A stretch of DNA of 33,554 nt from Austwickia sp039812465 (GCA_039812465.1 JBDIAS010000018.1:1-33554), one strand, 5' to 3'; counted from the first letter of the stretch, positions 24,588-32,228 are shown. Numbers and translations: made by a program. The notes: generated by a model not told the origin, from the sequence alone.

Positions 24588-26126
24588 ATGCCCCATTCCC
24601 CAGCGGCCGGTCTCGGATGGCCGGCCGCTGAGTCCTGCGTTCCCGCTGAGGCGAACACCCGGCTCGGATGGCCGGAGATCGTCGCTATCCCTCTGGCACC
24701 GGAGGAGAGCGAGCGCGACGGAGCGGGCGGCTCGGTGTCGATCGAGGAGGCGCTCTCAGGCTCGCTAGGCCCCGCCGAAACCCCGGCGGAACCCGTGCTC
24801 GCTGGTCCGCCGGACGATGGTTTGGCGGTTGGTGACCCCGTGGTTGGTGACCCGGCGGCTGGGTTCGCGCCAGTCGAGGAGGCCGGCGCTGATCGGTGCG
24901 CTGTAGATCGGGGGCCCGCAGAGGTCCTCCAACTCGTTGATCAGCCAGGCGAGTTCGAGCTGGTCGATCCGCCCCCTGTGGCCACGGTCCTTCGTGTGGG
25001 GGCAGAGGACGAACGTGGTGGGGCGCGCCGGGAATCGGTTCAGCCGGTCGATCAGCCTGGTGAGTTCGAACTTCTCACACCGCCAGCGGAGGAGTCGCTG
25101 GCGGATGTGGAGGAGGCACCGACCGGCCCCCGCGGCGTGACCGATGAACCGCCGAGGGCGGCCGTAGACCAACGCCTGCCGGGCGGTGACGAGCAAGGGA
25201 CGCTCGTGGACGCGGACGGCCCGGCGTTGCCGAATGTTTCACGTGAAACGGCGCTCGAGCAGCAGTCCTCGACCTCCTCGGCACCCCGGATCGCGTACCC
25301 GTCCGGGACTGATCCGCTCCCGCGTCCCGTCCGGACCCGAGTGATCACCGTGGCGAACCAGAAGGGTGGGGTGGGCAAAACGACGAGCGCGGTCAATCTG
25401 GCCGCGGCGATGGCCCAGCGCGGTCTGCACGTGCTGGTCATCGATACCGACCCCCAGGGGAACGCCAGCACCGCGCTCGGGATCGAGCACCGGCCGGGGG
25501 TCCCGAGCATCTACGACGTGCTGATCGACGACACGCCGCTGGCCGAGGCGGTGCACGCCTGCCCGGACATTCCGGGCCTGTGGTGCGTGCCGGCCACGAT
25601 CGATCTCGCGGGTGCGGAGGTCGAGCTGATCTCGTTCGTGGCTCGTGAGACCCGCCTGCAGCGCGCGATCGACGCCTATCTCGACACGGCCGGCGATCAG
25701 GCCCCTGACTACATCCTTGTGGACTGCCCCCCGAGCCTCGGCCTGCTCACGTTGAACGCGTTCGTGGCGGGCCGCGAGGTCCTCATCCCGATCCAATGCG
25801 AGTACTACGCCTTGGAGGGACTCTCGATGCTCCTCAAGAACATCGAGATGATCCGTCGGCACCTCAACCCCACGCTGTACGTATCGGCGATCCTCCTGAC
25901 CATGTACGACGGTCGGACGCGGCTGTCCTCGCAGGTGGCCGACGAGGTCCGCGAGCACTTCCCCGCGGAGGTCTTCCGGACGCGAATCCCGCGGTCCGTG
26001 CGGATTTCTGAGGCGCCCAGCCACGGCCTGACGGTGATGACGTACGACCCCACCTCGACCGGTGCCTTGTCGTACGCGGAAGCTGCGGCCGAGTTGGCGG
26101 CCCGGCATGAAGGGGTGGGCGCGTGA
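24588..26126 (+). CDS. parA: chromosome partitioning ATPase ParA with a long N-terminal extension
   Basis: The 512-aa frame ends in a complete ParA ATPase (about 250-512). It has the deviant Walker A KGGVGKTT (259-266), IDTDPQGNAS, ILVDCPPSLG, and the C-terminal RTRIPRSVRISEAPSHG. ParA binds DNA with ATP and moves ParB-parS complexes. The ATG at 24588 follows GAGGAG. The first ~250 residues are Pro/Glu/Ala-rich and carry VDQPGEFEL twice (117-125, 154-162). Those copies differ by five synonymous changes and no amino-acid change, which argues that this part is translated. The alternative start GTG 25206, with AAGGGA five bases upstream, would give a 306-aa protein of normal ParA length. Third-codon GC is lower in the extension. 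A parS lies in frame at 25235. Confidence 0.93.
   Translation: MPHSPAAGLGWPAAESCVPAEANTRLGWPEIVAIPLAPEESERDGAGGSVSIEEALSGSLGPAETPAEPVLAGPPDDGLAVGDPVVGDPAAGFAPVEEAGADRCAVDRGPAEVLQLVDQPGEFELVDPPPVATVLRVGAEDERGGARRESVQPVDQPGEFELLTPPAEESLADVEEAPTGPRGVTDEPPRAAVDQRLPGGDEQGTLVDADGPALPNVSRETALEQQSSTSSAPRIAYPSGTDPLPRPVRTRVITVANQKGGVGKTTSAVNLAAAMAQRGLHVLVIDTDPQGNASTALGIEHRPGVPSIYDVLIDDTPLAEAVHACPDIPGLWCVPATIDLAGAEVELISFVARETRLQRAIDAYLDTAGDQAPDYILVDCPPSLGLLTLNAFVAGREVLIPIQCEYYALEGLSMLLKNIEMIRRHLNPTLYVSAILLTMYDGRTRLSSQVADEVREHFPAEVFRTRIPRSVRISEAPSHGLTVMTYDPTSTGALSYAEAAAELAARHEGVGA
25235..25250. other. parS: parS centromere site inside parA
   Basis: TGTTTCACGTGAAACG matches the parS consensus TGTTTCACGTGAAACA at 15 of 16 positions. 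It encodes NVSRET in the ParA frame. parS sites near parAB by the origin are the usual ParB loading points. Confidence 0.92.
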
Positions 26127-26235
26127 TGTCCGCACGGTGGGAGTCCGACGAGCGCGAGGAGATGCCGTGAGCGGCGAGGAAGGACGCGTCCGGCGGGTGA
26201 GGCGCGTGATGTCCGCACGGTGGGAGTCCGACGAG
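26118..26235. repeat. exact 35-bp direct repeat spanning the parA stop and the parA-parB gap
   Basis: Positions 26118-26152 and 26201-26235 are identical, with an 83-bp period. Copy 1 contains the parA stop (TGATG). Both copies carry a tiny frame starting MSARWESDE, 14 codons in the first (stop at 26170) and 13 in the second (stop at 26250), each starting with ATG. The second copy leads directly to the parB start. Confidence 0.85.
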
Positions 26236-26251
26236 GCCGAGGAGAGATGAC

Positions 26252-27586
26252 ATGAGCGAGAAGCGACGCGGGTTGGGGCGGGGGCTCGGCGCGTTGATCC
26301 CCACGGGTCCGCAGGCGTACGCGGAGCGGCCCTCCGACGTGTTCTTCCGCGATCGGTCCGCCGAGGCTCCGCGCGACGCGCCTGCGATGAGGGGTCCGAG
26401 GTGGTCTGACAGCCCGTCGTGGGACTCGTTCCGCCCGGCGGCCGGTCAGGTCCACGGCCCGGAGGACGGGTTCGAGGCGGCCGATGTCCGACGGGACGCC
26501 GCGGAACGCCCTGTGATCGCGCCACGCGAGGCGGCGCCGCCGGAGGGTGGGACGGCGGGCCGCCCAGGAGACCCTGCGGTCGACGAGGAGGCCTCGGCGC
26601 GGCCCGGCGAAGTGACGATGGACGGCCGATCGGAGGCCGGTGACGGAGCGCCGAACGCGGAGGATCTGCGGCCGGTGCCGGGCGCCCGATACGTCGAAGT
26701 GCCCATCGATGCCATCCGCGCCAACCCGCGCCAGCCTCGATCCGCCTTCGATGAGGACGAGCTCGCGGAGCTCGCAGACAGCATCCGCGGCGTTGGTCTA
26801 TTGCAACCGGTCGTGGTTCGCCCCCTCGTCGGCGAGGAGCTGCGACAGGCCGACGATGCTGGCGCCTTCGCCTCCGACGGCGATCCGGAACGCAGGTCCG
26901 ACGTGGCGACGTCCAACGACCATGCGTTCGAGCTCGTGATGGGCGAACGGCGGTGGCGGGCCGCGCGGCTGGCCGGTCTGGTCACCCTGCCGGCCATCGT
27001 CAAGGAGACTCCGGACGACGCGATGCTCCGGGACGCGCTCCTGGAGAACCTGCACCGAAGCCAGCTCAACCCCTTGGACGAGGCGGCTGCCTACCAACAG
27101 CTCCTCGAGGACTTCGGGTGCACTCAGGAGGAGCTCGCCACCCGGATCGGACGGTCTCGCTCGCAGATCAGCAACACCGTTCGGCTCCTTCGGCTTCCGC
27201 CGGGGGTGGCGCTGCGCGTCGCGGCGGGAGTCCTGTCGGCCGGACATGCCCGCGCTCTGCTGTCTCTGGACGATCCCGCGGCGATGGAGAGGCTGGCCCA
27301 GCGCATCGTCGCGGAAGGGCTATCGGTCCGCAGCGTCGAGGAGATCGTGGCGCTCGGTGACACCGGATCTGCCCCGGCGCGGCGGACCCGAGAGCCTGCG
27401 CCGCCGAACGAGCGACTGGAGCACATCGCGGCGCGGCTGGCGGATCGGCTCGACACCCGGGTCCTGGTGGCGATGGGTCGCCGCCGGGGCAAGCTCACGG
27501 TGGAGTTCGCCGACCCGGACGATCTCGAACGCATCCTGACGCTCCTCGAGGCTGGCGCGGAGGCCGACTCGACCGCCGGTCTCTGA
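26252..27586 (+). CDS. parB: chromosome partitioning protein ParB
   Basis: This 444-aa CTP-dependent clamp loads at parS and spreads. The N-terminal KRRGLGRGLGALIP stimulates ParA ATPase in relatives. A disordered linker covers 20-140. The ParB/Srx domain has VEVPIDAIRANPRQPR, GLLQPVVVR, GERRWRAAR (231-239) and ENLHRSQLNPLDEA (265-278). A helix-turn-helix lies at about 291-312 and a C-terminal dimer domain ends the protein. About 30 low-complexity residues (193-225) are inserted between the VVVRP strand and the GERRW motif. The ATG follows GGAGAG. It lies 125 bases after parA. Confidence 0.96.
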   Translation: MSEKRRGLGRGLGALIPTGPQAYAERPSDVFFRDRSAEAPRDAPAMRGPRWSDSPSWDSFRPAAGQVHGPEDGFEAADVRRDAAERPVIAPREAAPPEGGTAGRPGDPAVDEEASARPGEVTMDGRSEAGDGAPNAEDLRPVPGARYVEVPIDAIRANPRQPRSAFDEDELAELADSIRGVGLLQPVVVRPLVGEELRQADDAGAFASDGDPERRSDVATSNDHAFELVMGERRWRAARLAGLVTLPAIVKETPDDAMLRDALLENLHRSQLNPLDEAAAYQQLLEDFGCTQEELATRIGRSRSQISNTVRLLRLPPGVALRVAAGVLSAGHARALLSLDDPAAMERLAQRIVAEGLSVRSVEEIVALGDTGSAPARRTREPAPPNERLEHIAARLADRLDTRVLVAMGRRRGKLTVEFADPDDLERILTLLEAGAEADSTAGL

Positions 27587-27786
27587 CCGGGAGCCGTTGA
27601 CCGACGGCCACTGATCGACGGTCACCCACCCGACCGCGTCTGACCGGACCGCGCCTGACCGGAGGGCGGCGGCTCGTCCACACGTGCGGCGGTACGCGCG
27701 CGTGCCCAACCTCCGGACTGCGCGCCGCGTCGTGCCGTAAGGTGCGGCACGCGAACCCTGGGCCACTCCTGGAAGGACACCGCGGC

Positions 27787-28959
27787 ATGCCTCGAGATCC
27801 GCAGACCACACAACGGATCCTGGCCGGCGTGGTGACAGGTCTGGTGGGCTTCACCTCCTCCTTCGCGGTGGTGCTGGCGGGTCTCACCGCGATGGGCGCC
27901 GACGCCGAGCAGGCAGCCTCCGGCCTCGCGGTCCTCTGCGTCACCATGGGCATGGGGTGCGTGATCTTTGCCCTGCGGTATCGCACCCCGATCACGATGG
28001 CCTGGTCGACCCCGGGCGCCGCCCTGCTGGCCGCGTCCATCGCCCCCGCCGGTGGCTTCCCCGCGGCCGTGGGCGCGTTCGTGCTGACCGGAGTGCTGCT
28101 CGCGTTGTCGGGGCTGCTTCGACCACTGACCGAGTTGGTGAAGAGGATCCCGCACGCGATCGCGAACGCGATGCTGGCCGGCGTCCTGCTCCCGTTGTGC
28201 ATCGCGCCGTTCGTGGACGTGGTCGCCAACCCGTGGACCCTGGGCCCCGTGATCGTCACCTGGTTGGCGCTGCTCCGCCTCGCCCCACGCTGGGCGGTGC
28301 CGGGAGCGCTCGCGGCGGCGGTCGGCGTCATGGCGGTCACGGGAACTCTCGCGCAGGTGGCCGCCGCCGACCTCGTCCCCCGGGTGACCTGGACGACCCC
28401 GACGCTGGAGTGGCAGGCCGTGGTCTCGGTGGCGATCCCCCTCTACATCGTCACGATGACCAGCCAGAACATCCCCGGCATCGCCGTCCTCGCTTCGTTC
28501 GGATATCGACCGCCGATTCGTGCTTCGCTGACGTACACCGGTGCCGCGACGGTGTTGGGAGCACCGTTCGGCGGCCACGCCATCAACCTGTCCGCCATCG
28601 CCGCGGCGCTATCGGCGGGCCCGGAGGCGGGTGCGGACAAGTCCCGGCGATGGATCGCCGCGCTCGTTGCGGGAATCACATACGCTTCCTTCGGGCCGAT
28701 CTCCCGCGCCGTGACGTCCCTATCGCAGGCAGCCCCGACGGGACTCCTCGCCGGGATCGCCGGTCTGGCCCTGGTGTCGAGTTTTGCGTCGGCGGCGGCG
28801 AGCGCCATGGGCGACACGTCGCATCGCCAGGAGGCGGCCATCGCCTTCCTCGTGGCCGCGAGCGGCATCACGATCGCCGGGGTCGGCTCCGCCTTCTGGG
28901 GTCTCGTGGCGGGTCTCGTCGCCGTGGTGGTCCTTCGGCGACGGGTCCGCATCGGGTGA
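27787..28959 (+). CDS. benE: BenE family (benzoate/H+ symporter-like) permease
   Basis: The 390-aa integral membrane protein has about 11-12 hydrophobic segments. It shows hallmarks of the BenE family: ILAGVVTGLVGFTSSFAVVLAG at the start, TPITMAWSTPGAALLA, NAMLAGVLLPLC, and TSQNIPGIAVL with FGGHAINLSAI. BenE transports benzoate in Acinetobacter. In distant members the substrate is unknown, and no benzoate-degradation genes are here. The ATG at 27787 follows GGAAGG by about ten bases. An in-frame ATG at 27742 lies before the ribosome-binding site. The 200-nt gap from parB holds only GACCG-rich short inverted repeats. Confidence 0.9.
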   Translation: MPRDPQTTQRILAGVVTGLVGFTSSFAVVLAGLTAMGADAEQAASGLAVLCVTMGMGCVIFALRYRTPITMAWSTPGAALLAASIAPAGGFPAAVGAFVLTGVLLALSGLLRPLTELVKRIPHAIANAMLAGVLLPLCIAPFVDVVANPWTLGPVIVTWLALLRLAPRWAVPGALAAAVGVMAVTGTLAQVAAADLVPRVTWTTPTLEWQAVVSVAIPLYIVTMTSQNIPGIAVLASFGYRPPIRASLTYTGAATVLGAPFGGHAINLSAIAAALSAGPEAGADKSRRWIAALVAGITYASFGPISRAVTSLSQAAPTGLLAGIAGLALVSSFASAAASAMGDTSHRQEAAIAFLVAASGITIAGVGSAFWGLVAGLVAVVVLRRRVRIG

Positions 28960-28986
28960 GTCGGCCTCGTCTGATGTGAGCGTCGC

Positions 28987-29116
28987 GTGAGTGGGCGACG
29001 CGCGTGAGTGGGCGTCGCGCGTGAGTGGGCGTCGCGCGTGAGTGGGCGTCGCGCGTGAGTGGGCGTCGCGCGTGAGCGAGCGTCGTGTGAGAGGGCGTCG
29101 CGTGAGAGGGCGTGGA
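28987..29116. repeat. 17-nt minisatellite between benE and the NUDIX gene
   Basis: Five 17-nt units GTGAGTGGGCGTCGCGC (28987, 29004, 29021, 29038, 29055; the first has one change) are followed by three shortened 15-nt units (29072, 29087, 29102). No spacers separate the units, so it is not CRISPR. Confidence 0.92.
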
Positions 29117-29148
29117 GGGGCTCGACGATCACCGATACGGTGACGCGC

Positions 29149-29622
29149 ATGCACCGCTTCTCACTTGTTCCAGCCGCCTACCTGCTGCTGCGCCGCAACG
29201 TGGCCGGCCGCCGCGAAGTGCTGCTCCAGTTCCGCAAAGGCACCGGATTCATGGATGAGCACTGGGCTTGTGGCGCCGCAGGGCACGTCGAGGCCGAGGA
29301 GAGCGTCTTCGATGCGGCGGTCCGTGAAGCCGCCGAGGAGCTCGACGTTCGGGTGGACGTCCGCGACCTGATGCCGTTGATCGTGGTGCATCGTCGTCAC
29401 GAGGACGACGATCCGGTGAACCAGCGCGTGGACTTCTTCTTCGCCGCGGACCGTTGGGAGGGGACGCCGCGCACGGTGGAGCCGGACAAGAGCGCGACCC
29501 TCGCCTGGTTCGCGCTGGACGATCTCCCCTCCCCGGTGGTGCCGCACGAGCTCCGTGTCCTGAATGGCCTGGCGTCGGGGCACCTGGAGCACCTCGCTGC
29601 GGTGGGGTTCTCGTCTTCCTGA
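29149..29622 (+). CDS. NUDIX hydrolase
   Basis: The 157-aa protein is a NUDIX-fold pyrophosphohydrolase for a nucleoside-diphosphate-linked substrate, perhaps damaged nucleotides. The Nudix box runs from G45 to V67 with E51, R59, E60, E63 and E64 in place. The usual Gly near its end is D66 (AEELDV). VVHRRHEDDDPVNQRVDFFF follows, as in a group of actinobacterial NUDIX proteins. The start ATG at 29149 has no clear Shine-Dalgarno. A GATACG hexamer nine bases upstream could be the -10 of a leaderless transcript (inference). It converges on trxA, with the parS palindrome between them. Confidence 0.9.
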   Translation: MHRFSLVPAAYLLLRRNVAGRREVLLQFRKGTGFMDEHWACGAAGHVEAEESVFDAAVREAAEELDVRVDVRDLMPLIVVHRRHEDDDPVNQRVDFFFAADRWEGTPRTVEPDKSATLAWFALDDLPSPVVPHELRVLNGLASGHLEHLAAVGFSSS

Positions 29623-29660
29623 AGCGCGTGGCGGCGCGGGTGTGGCCCAGGGGCACGAAC

Positions 29661-29698
29661 AAGGGCGGCGATGTTTCACGTGAAACATCGCCGCCCTT
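29661..29698. terminator. 38-bp perfect palindrome between convergent genes (possible terminator containing parS)
   Basis: The 19-nt arm AAGGGCGGCGATGTTTCAC is followed immediately by its exact reverse complement. The base of the hairpin is GC-rich and its outer flank has only CTTTG on the right and TTGTT on the left strand, so a T-tract is weak. It lies 38 bp after the NUDIX stop and 64 bp after the trxA stop, where a bidirectional terminator is expected. Confidence 0.65.
29672..29687. other. parS: consensus parS site
   Basis: TGTTTCACGTGAAACA is an exact parS consensus, about 4.4 kb from the copy in parA. It forms the centre of the 38-bp palindrome. It is a ParB loading site. Confidence 0.96.
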
Positions 29699-29762
29699 TG
29701 CGGGTGGCCCGCTGCCAGACAACGCTCTCTCGCGGCCCCAGTCTCCCGCGGTGGCGAGAGAC

Positions 29763-30089
29763 CTAACCGATGAAGTCGGCCAGCTCCTTGAGCATCATGG
29801 GCTTGGGACGCGCGCCGGTGATGGACTTCACCACCTCGCCGCCCTGGAAGACGTTCATGGTGGGGATGCTGACGATGCCGTACTGGGCTGCCGTCGCCTG
29901 GTTGGCCTCGATGTCGAGCTTGACGATCTTGAGCTTCTCGCCGTGCTCGGCCGCGATCTCCTCCAGGATGGGGGCCACCTTGCGGCAGGGGCCGCACCAC
30001 TCGGCCCAGAAGTCCACGAGGACGGGGCCGTCGGCCTTCAGGACGTCCTCGGCGAACGTCGCGTCGGTGGTTTCGGTCACTGCTCCCAC
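29763..30089 (-). CDS. trxA: thioredoxin
   Basis: The 108-aa cytoplasmic disulfide reductant carries the active site WAEWCGPCRK (C32, C35), then KLDIEANQATAAQYGIVSIPTMNVF with the cis-proline. The start is GTG at 30089 with AAAGGAA at seven bases. A second GTG three codons on is too close to its GGGAG. Thioredoxin reductase is encoded upstream on the same strand, so they probably form a redox operon. The 207-nt gap between them has a CGTCAGGA/TCCTGACG inverted repeat (30160-30187). Confidence 0.97.
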   Translation of the reverse strand: MGAVTETTDATFAEDVLKADGPVLVDFWAEWCGPCRKVAPILEEIAAEHGEKLKIVKLDIEANQATAAQYGIVSIPTMNVFQGGEVVKSITGARPKPMMLKELADFIG

Positions 30090-30159
30090 GATGTGGTTCC
30101 TTTCCGTCAGGGCTGTTCGGGTTCGTTCGCTGGGATCGTTGCTCCGGTGGCCGTTGTGT

Positions 30160-30187
30160 CGTCAGGAGATAGAGGCGCTTCCTGACG
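30160..30187. repeat. 8-bp inverted repeat between trxB and trxA
   Basis: CGTCAGGA and TCCTGACG are separated by 12 nt. There is no T-tract, so a full terminator is unlikely. It might attenuate trxB-to-trxA readthrough or bind a regulator. I saw no promoter or gene elsewhere in 30090-30296. Confidence 0.4.
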
Positions 30188-30296
30188 GCGGCTCACACCG
30201 GGTCGCTTCGGGGGCGGGGGCTCTAGCGCAGGCTGTCGTGCGGACTCCTTGGTCCTACCAGGCCGTTCGGCGATGCACCGCCGGCCGGCGCGCCTG

Positions 30297-31244
30297 TCAC
30301 CCCCGCGCGCTGTGAAGATCCTCCAGGTAATGCTCCGCGTCGAGCGCGGCCGAGCATCCCGTGCCGGCGGCGGTGATCGCCTGCCGATACGTGTGGTCGA
30401 CCAGATCGCCGCAGGCGAACACACCAGGAAGGTTCGTACGGGTGGAGCGGCCCTCGCAGAGCACATACCCGCCCTCATCGAGCTCAACCTGGCCGGTGAT
30501 CAACTCGTTGCGGGGGTCGTGGCCGATGGCGACGAACAGCCCCGTCACCGCGAGCTCCCGCTCCTCGCCGGTCACCGTGTCGCGCAACGTCACGCCGGTG
30601 AGCTTGTCCTGCCCGTGGATGGCGCTCACCTCGGAGTTCCAGGCGAACTTGATCTTGTCGTTCGCATGCGCACGGTCGGCCATGATCTTGCTCGCCCGCA
30701 GCTCGTCGCGACGGTGCACGATCGTGACGCTCCGCGCGAACTTGGTCAGGAAGGTAGCCTCCTCGACCGCCGAGTCCCCGCCACCGACGACCGCGATGTC
30801 CTGGTCGCGGAAGAAGAAGCCGTCGCAGGTGGCGCACCAGGACACGCCGCGCCCGGACAGGCGCTGTTCGTCCTCGAGGCCGAGCTTGCGGTAGGCGGAG
30901 CCCATCGCAAGAATCACGGCCTTCGCACGATGCTGGGCGCCGGACCCGTCGGTCACGGTCTTGACCTCGCCCGTCAGGTCCACGGCCGTGACGTCGTCCG
31001 CGATCAACTCGGCACCGAAGCGGGTGGCCTGCGCCTGCATGTTGTCCATCAAATCGGGGCCCATGATGCCCTCGGGGAACCCGGGGAAGTTCTCCACGTC
31101 GGTGGTGGTCATGAGAGCTCCACCGGCGTCGATCGAACCCGTCAAGACCAGGGGCGCGAGGCTGGCTCGGGCCGCGTAGATGGCTGCGGTGTATCCGGCT
31201 GGACCGGAGCCGATGATGATCAGATTGCGAACGTCCGTACTCAC
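30297..31244 (-). CDS. trxB: thioredoxin reductase
   Basis: The 315-aa flavoprotein passes electrons from NADPH to thioredoxin. It has an FAD motif IIGSGPAGYTAAIYAARA (10-27), redox pair CATC (C137, C140), NADPH motif VVGGGDSAVEEA, and C-terminal GVFACGDLVDHTYRQAITAAGTGCSAALDAE. The chosen GTG (31244) starts STDVRNLIIIGSG, the normal N-terminus. AAGGAG lies about 12 bases before it, longer than usual. The reading frame stays open upstream but is not protein-like. A SigR-type promoter lies about 115 nt upstream. Confidence 0.97.
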   Translation of the reverse strand: MSTDVRNLIIIGSGPAGYTAAIYAARASLAPLVLTGSIDAGGALMTTTDVENFPGFPEGIMGPDLMDNMQAQATRFGAELIADDVTAVDLTGEVKTVTDGSGAQHRAKAVILAMGSAYRKLGLEDEQRLSGRGVSWCATCDGFFFRDQDIAVVGGGDSAVEEATFLTKFARSVTIVHRRDELRASKIMADRAHANDKIKFAWNSEVSAIHGQDKLTGVTLRDTVTGEERELAVTGLFVAIGHDPRNELITGQVELDEGGYVLCEGRSTRTNLPGVFACGDLVDHTYRQAITAAGTGCSAALDAEHYLEDLHSARG

Positions 31245-31287
31245 GGTGACGGATTGCTCCTTCAGTGGGGGGCAGGGTCTGAGCCCT

Positions 31288-31317
31288 CGGCGTATGGATT
31301 CACGGCGTATGGATTCA
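31288..31317. repeat. 15-bp perfect tandem repeat in the trxB leader
   Basis: CGGCGTATGGATTCA occurs twice in tandem (31288-31302, 31303-31317), within the predicted trxB 5' untranslated region. Confidence 0.8.
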
Positions 31318-31359
31318 CGGCGCGGCGCGCACGACGGCGCGGACACCCTAGGAGTATCC

Positions 31360-31385
31360 AACGCTCGATCCGGCGAGGTTCTTCC
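31360..31385 (-). promoter_or_regulatory. SigR/SigH-type promoter for trxB
   Basis: On the minus strand GGAAG, exactly 18 nt, then GTT match the SigR consensus GGAAT-N18-GTT with one change. In Streptomyces and mycobacteria, thioredoxin genes are controlled by SigR/SigH in response to disulfide stress. The position just upstream of trxB supports the call. It overlaps the region after the stop of the preceding gene. Confidence 0.5.
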
Positions 31386-31390
31386 GGAGC

Positions 31391-32110
31391 TCAGAGAGGG
31401 AGCGGACCCGCCCGAAGTCCCGGGTCGCCCTCCTGGCACCGCAGGGAGACGACGCGGACCTGATCGGCGCCGCCGTCCCGCGTGACGATGATCGCCGCGG
31501 GCTCGCCGGCGTACCTGGCGACATCCACCCACGCGAGGGCGTCCCCGGGAAGGTCCAGCGCGGACAGACAGGAGGACAGGCCTGCCTGGGTCACGATCGG
31601 ACCCGATCGGAGCGTTGCTGGTCCCCCAACGGCGCGTGCTCCCCCGTCACGCAGATCGGCGGCCTGCCTCGTGAGCCCGGTGACCGTGTAGTTCGTGCCG
31701 CTCACGCGGATGTGTGCCGCTCCCCTGGCCACCGTCTGCGTCCGGGGCGTGCTCTCGACCGAGGCGGATGCGTGGGCGGGCGCGTTCGTCAGATGGGCCA
31801 CCATGCCGGGCCACTGGGTGGGCAGGATCGTCGTACCTGCGACGAGGAGCGCGCAACCGGTCACCCCCGCGCCCGCGAGCAGAAGTCCCCGCGCGCCGGG
31901 ACGTGCAGACCGGCCCGCGAACAACGCGTACGGGGGCGTGTGTCGGTGCTGCTCCCGATGGCGCTGCTCGTCGCGGAGGCTGGCCTGGATCCGCTCTACC
32001 AGTTCGGGGGGTGCCTCTGCGGGAGGCCGCAGGTGGGAGAGGAGTTCATGGACCCCGGTCGGATCGTGATCCCCGTTGCTGGGTCCGTGGGGGTGCGGCG
32101 GCTCGGACAC
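31391..32110 (-). CDS. anti-sigma-factor-like membrane protein (unrecognised)
   Basis: The 239-aa protein has a cytoplasmic N-terminus of about 70 residues containing ELLSHLRPPAEAPPELVERIQASLRDEQ. One membrane helix follows at about 73-95 (ARGLLLAGAGVTGCALLVAGTTIL), then an extracytoplasmic C-terminal half ending in a beta-rich segment with two Cys (SSCLSALDL, SLRCQEGD) that could pair. The place next to trxB, and the topology, match the putative anti-sigma gene (Rv3912-like) that follows sigM in mycobacteria. No zinc-binding anti-sigma motif (HxxxCxxC) and no sigM gene are visible. The start is GTG at 32110 with AAGGTGA upstream. Confidence 0.8.
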   Translation of the reverse strand: MSEPPHPHGPSNGDHDPTGVHELLSHLRPPAEAPPELVERIQASLRDEQRHREQHRHTPPYALFAGRSARPGARGLLLAGAGVTGCALLVAGTTILPTQWPGMVAHLTNAPAHASASVESTPRTQTVARGAAHIRVSGTNYTVTGLTRQAADLRDGGARAVGGPATLRSGPIVTQAGLSSCLSALDLPGDALAWVDVARYAGEPAAIIVTRDGGADQVRVVSLRCQEGDPGLRAGPLPL

Positions 32111-32228
32111 AGTTCACCTTCCGCGACGACGGGGCCGGGGGCGTCAGGCACGACCGGGGGTCGGGCCTCGTCGGACTTGCTCGGCGAGCGTTGGCGCAGC
32201 TCCCGACCGAAGTCCTACCACGCTGATC

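Noticed and set aside
24765..25196. A 143-codon minus-strand frame inside the parA N-terminal region
   Set aside because: It looks more protein-like than most shadows, but the plus frame has in-phase continuity with ParA and a repeat conserved only at the amino-acid level in that frame. No family match comes to mind.
27587..27786. Terminator after parB
   Set aside because: Only short GACCG/CGGTC inverted matches are present, without a T-tract, which is not enough to call a hairpin terminator.
28987..29116. CRISPR array
   Set aside because: Units are 17 nt, directly adjacent with no unique spacers, and no cas genes are present.
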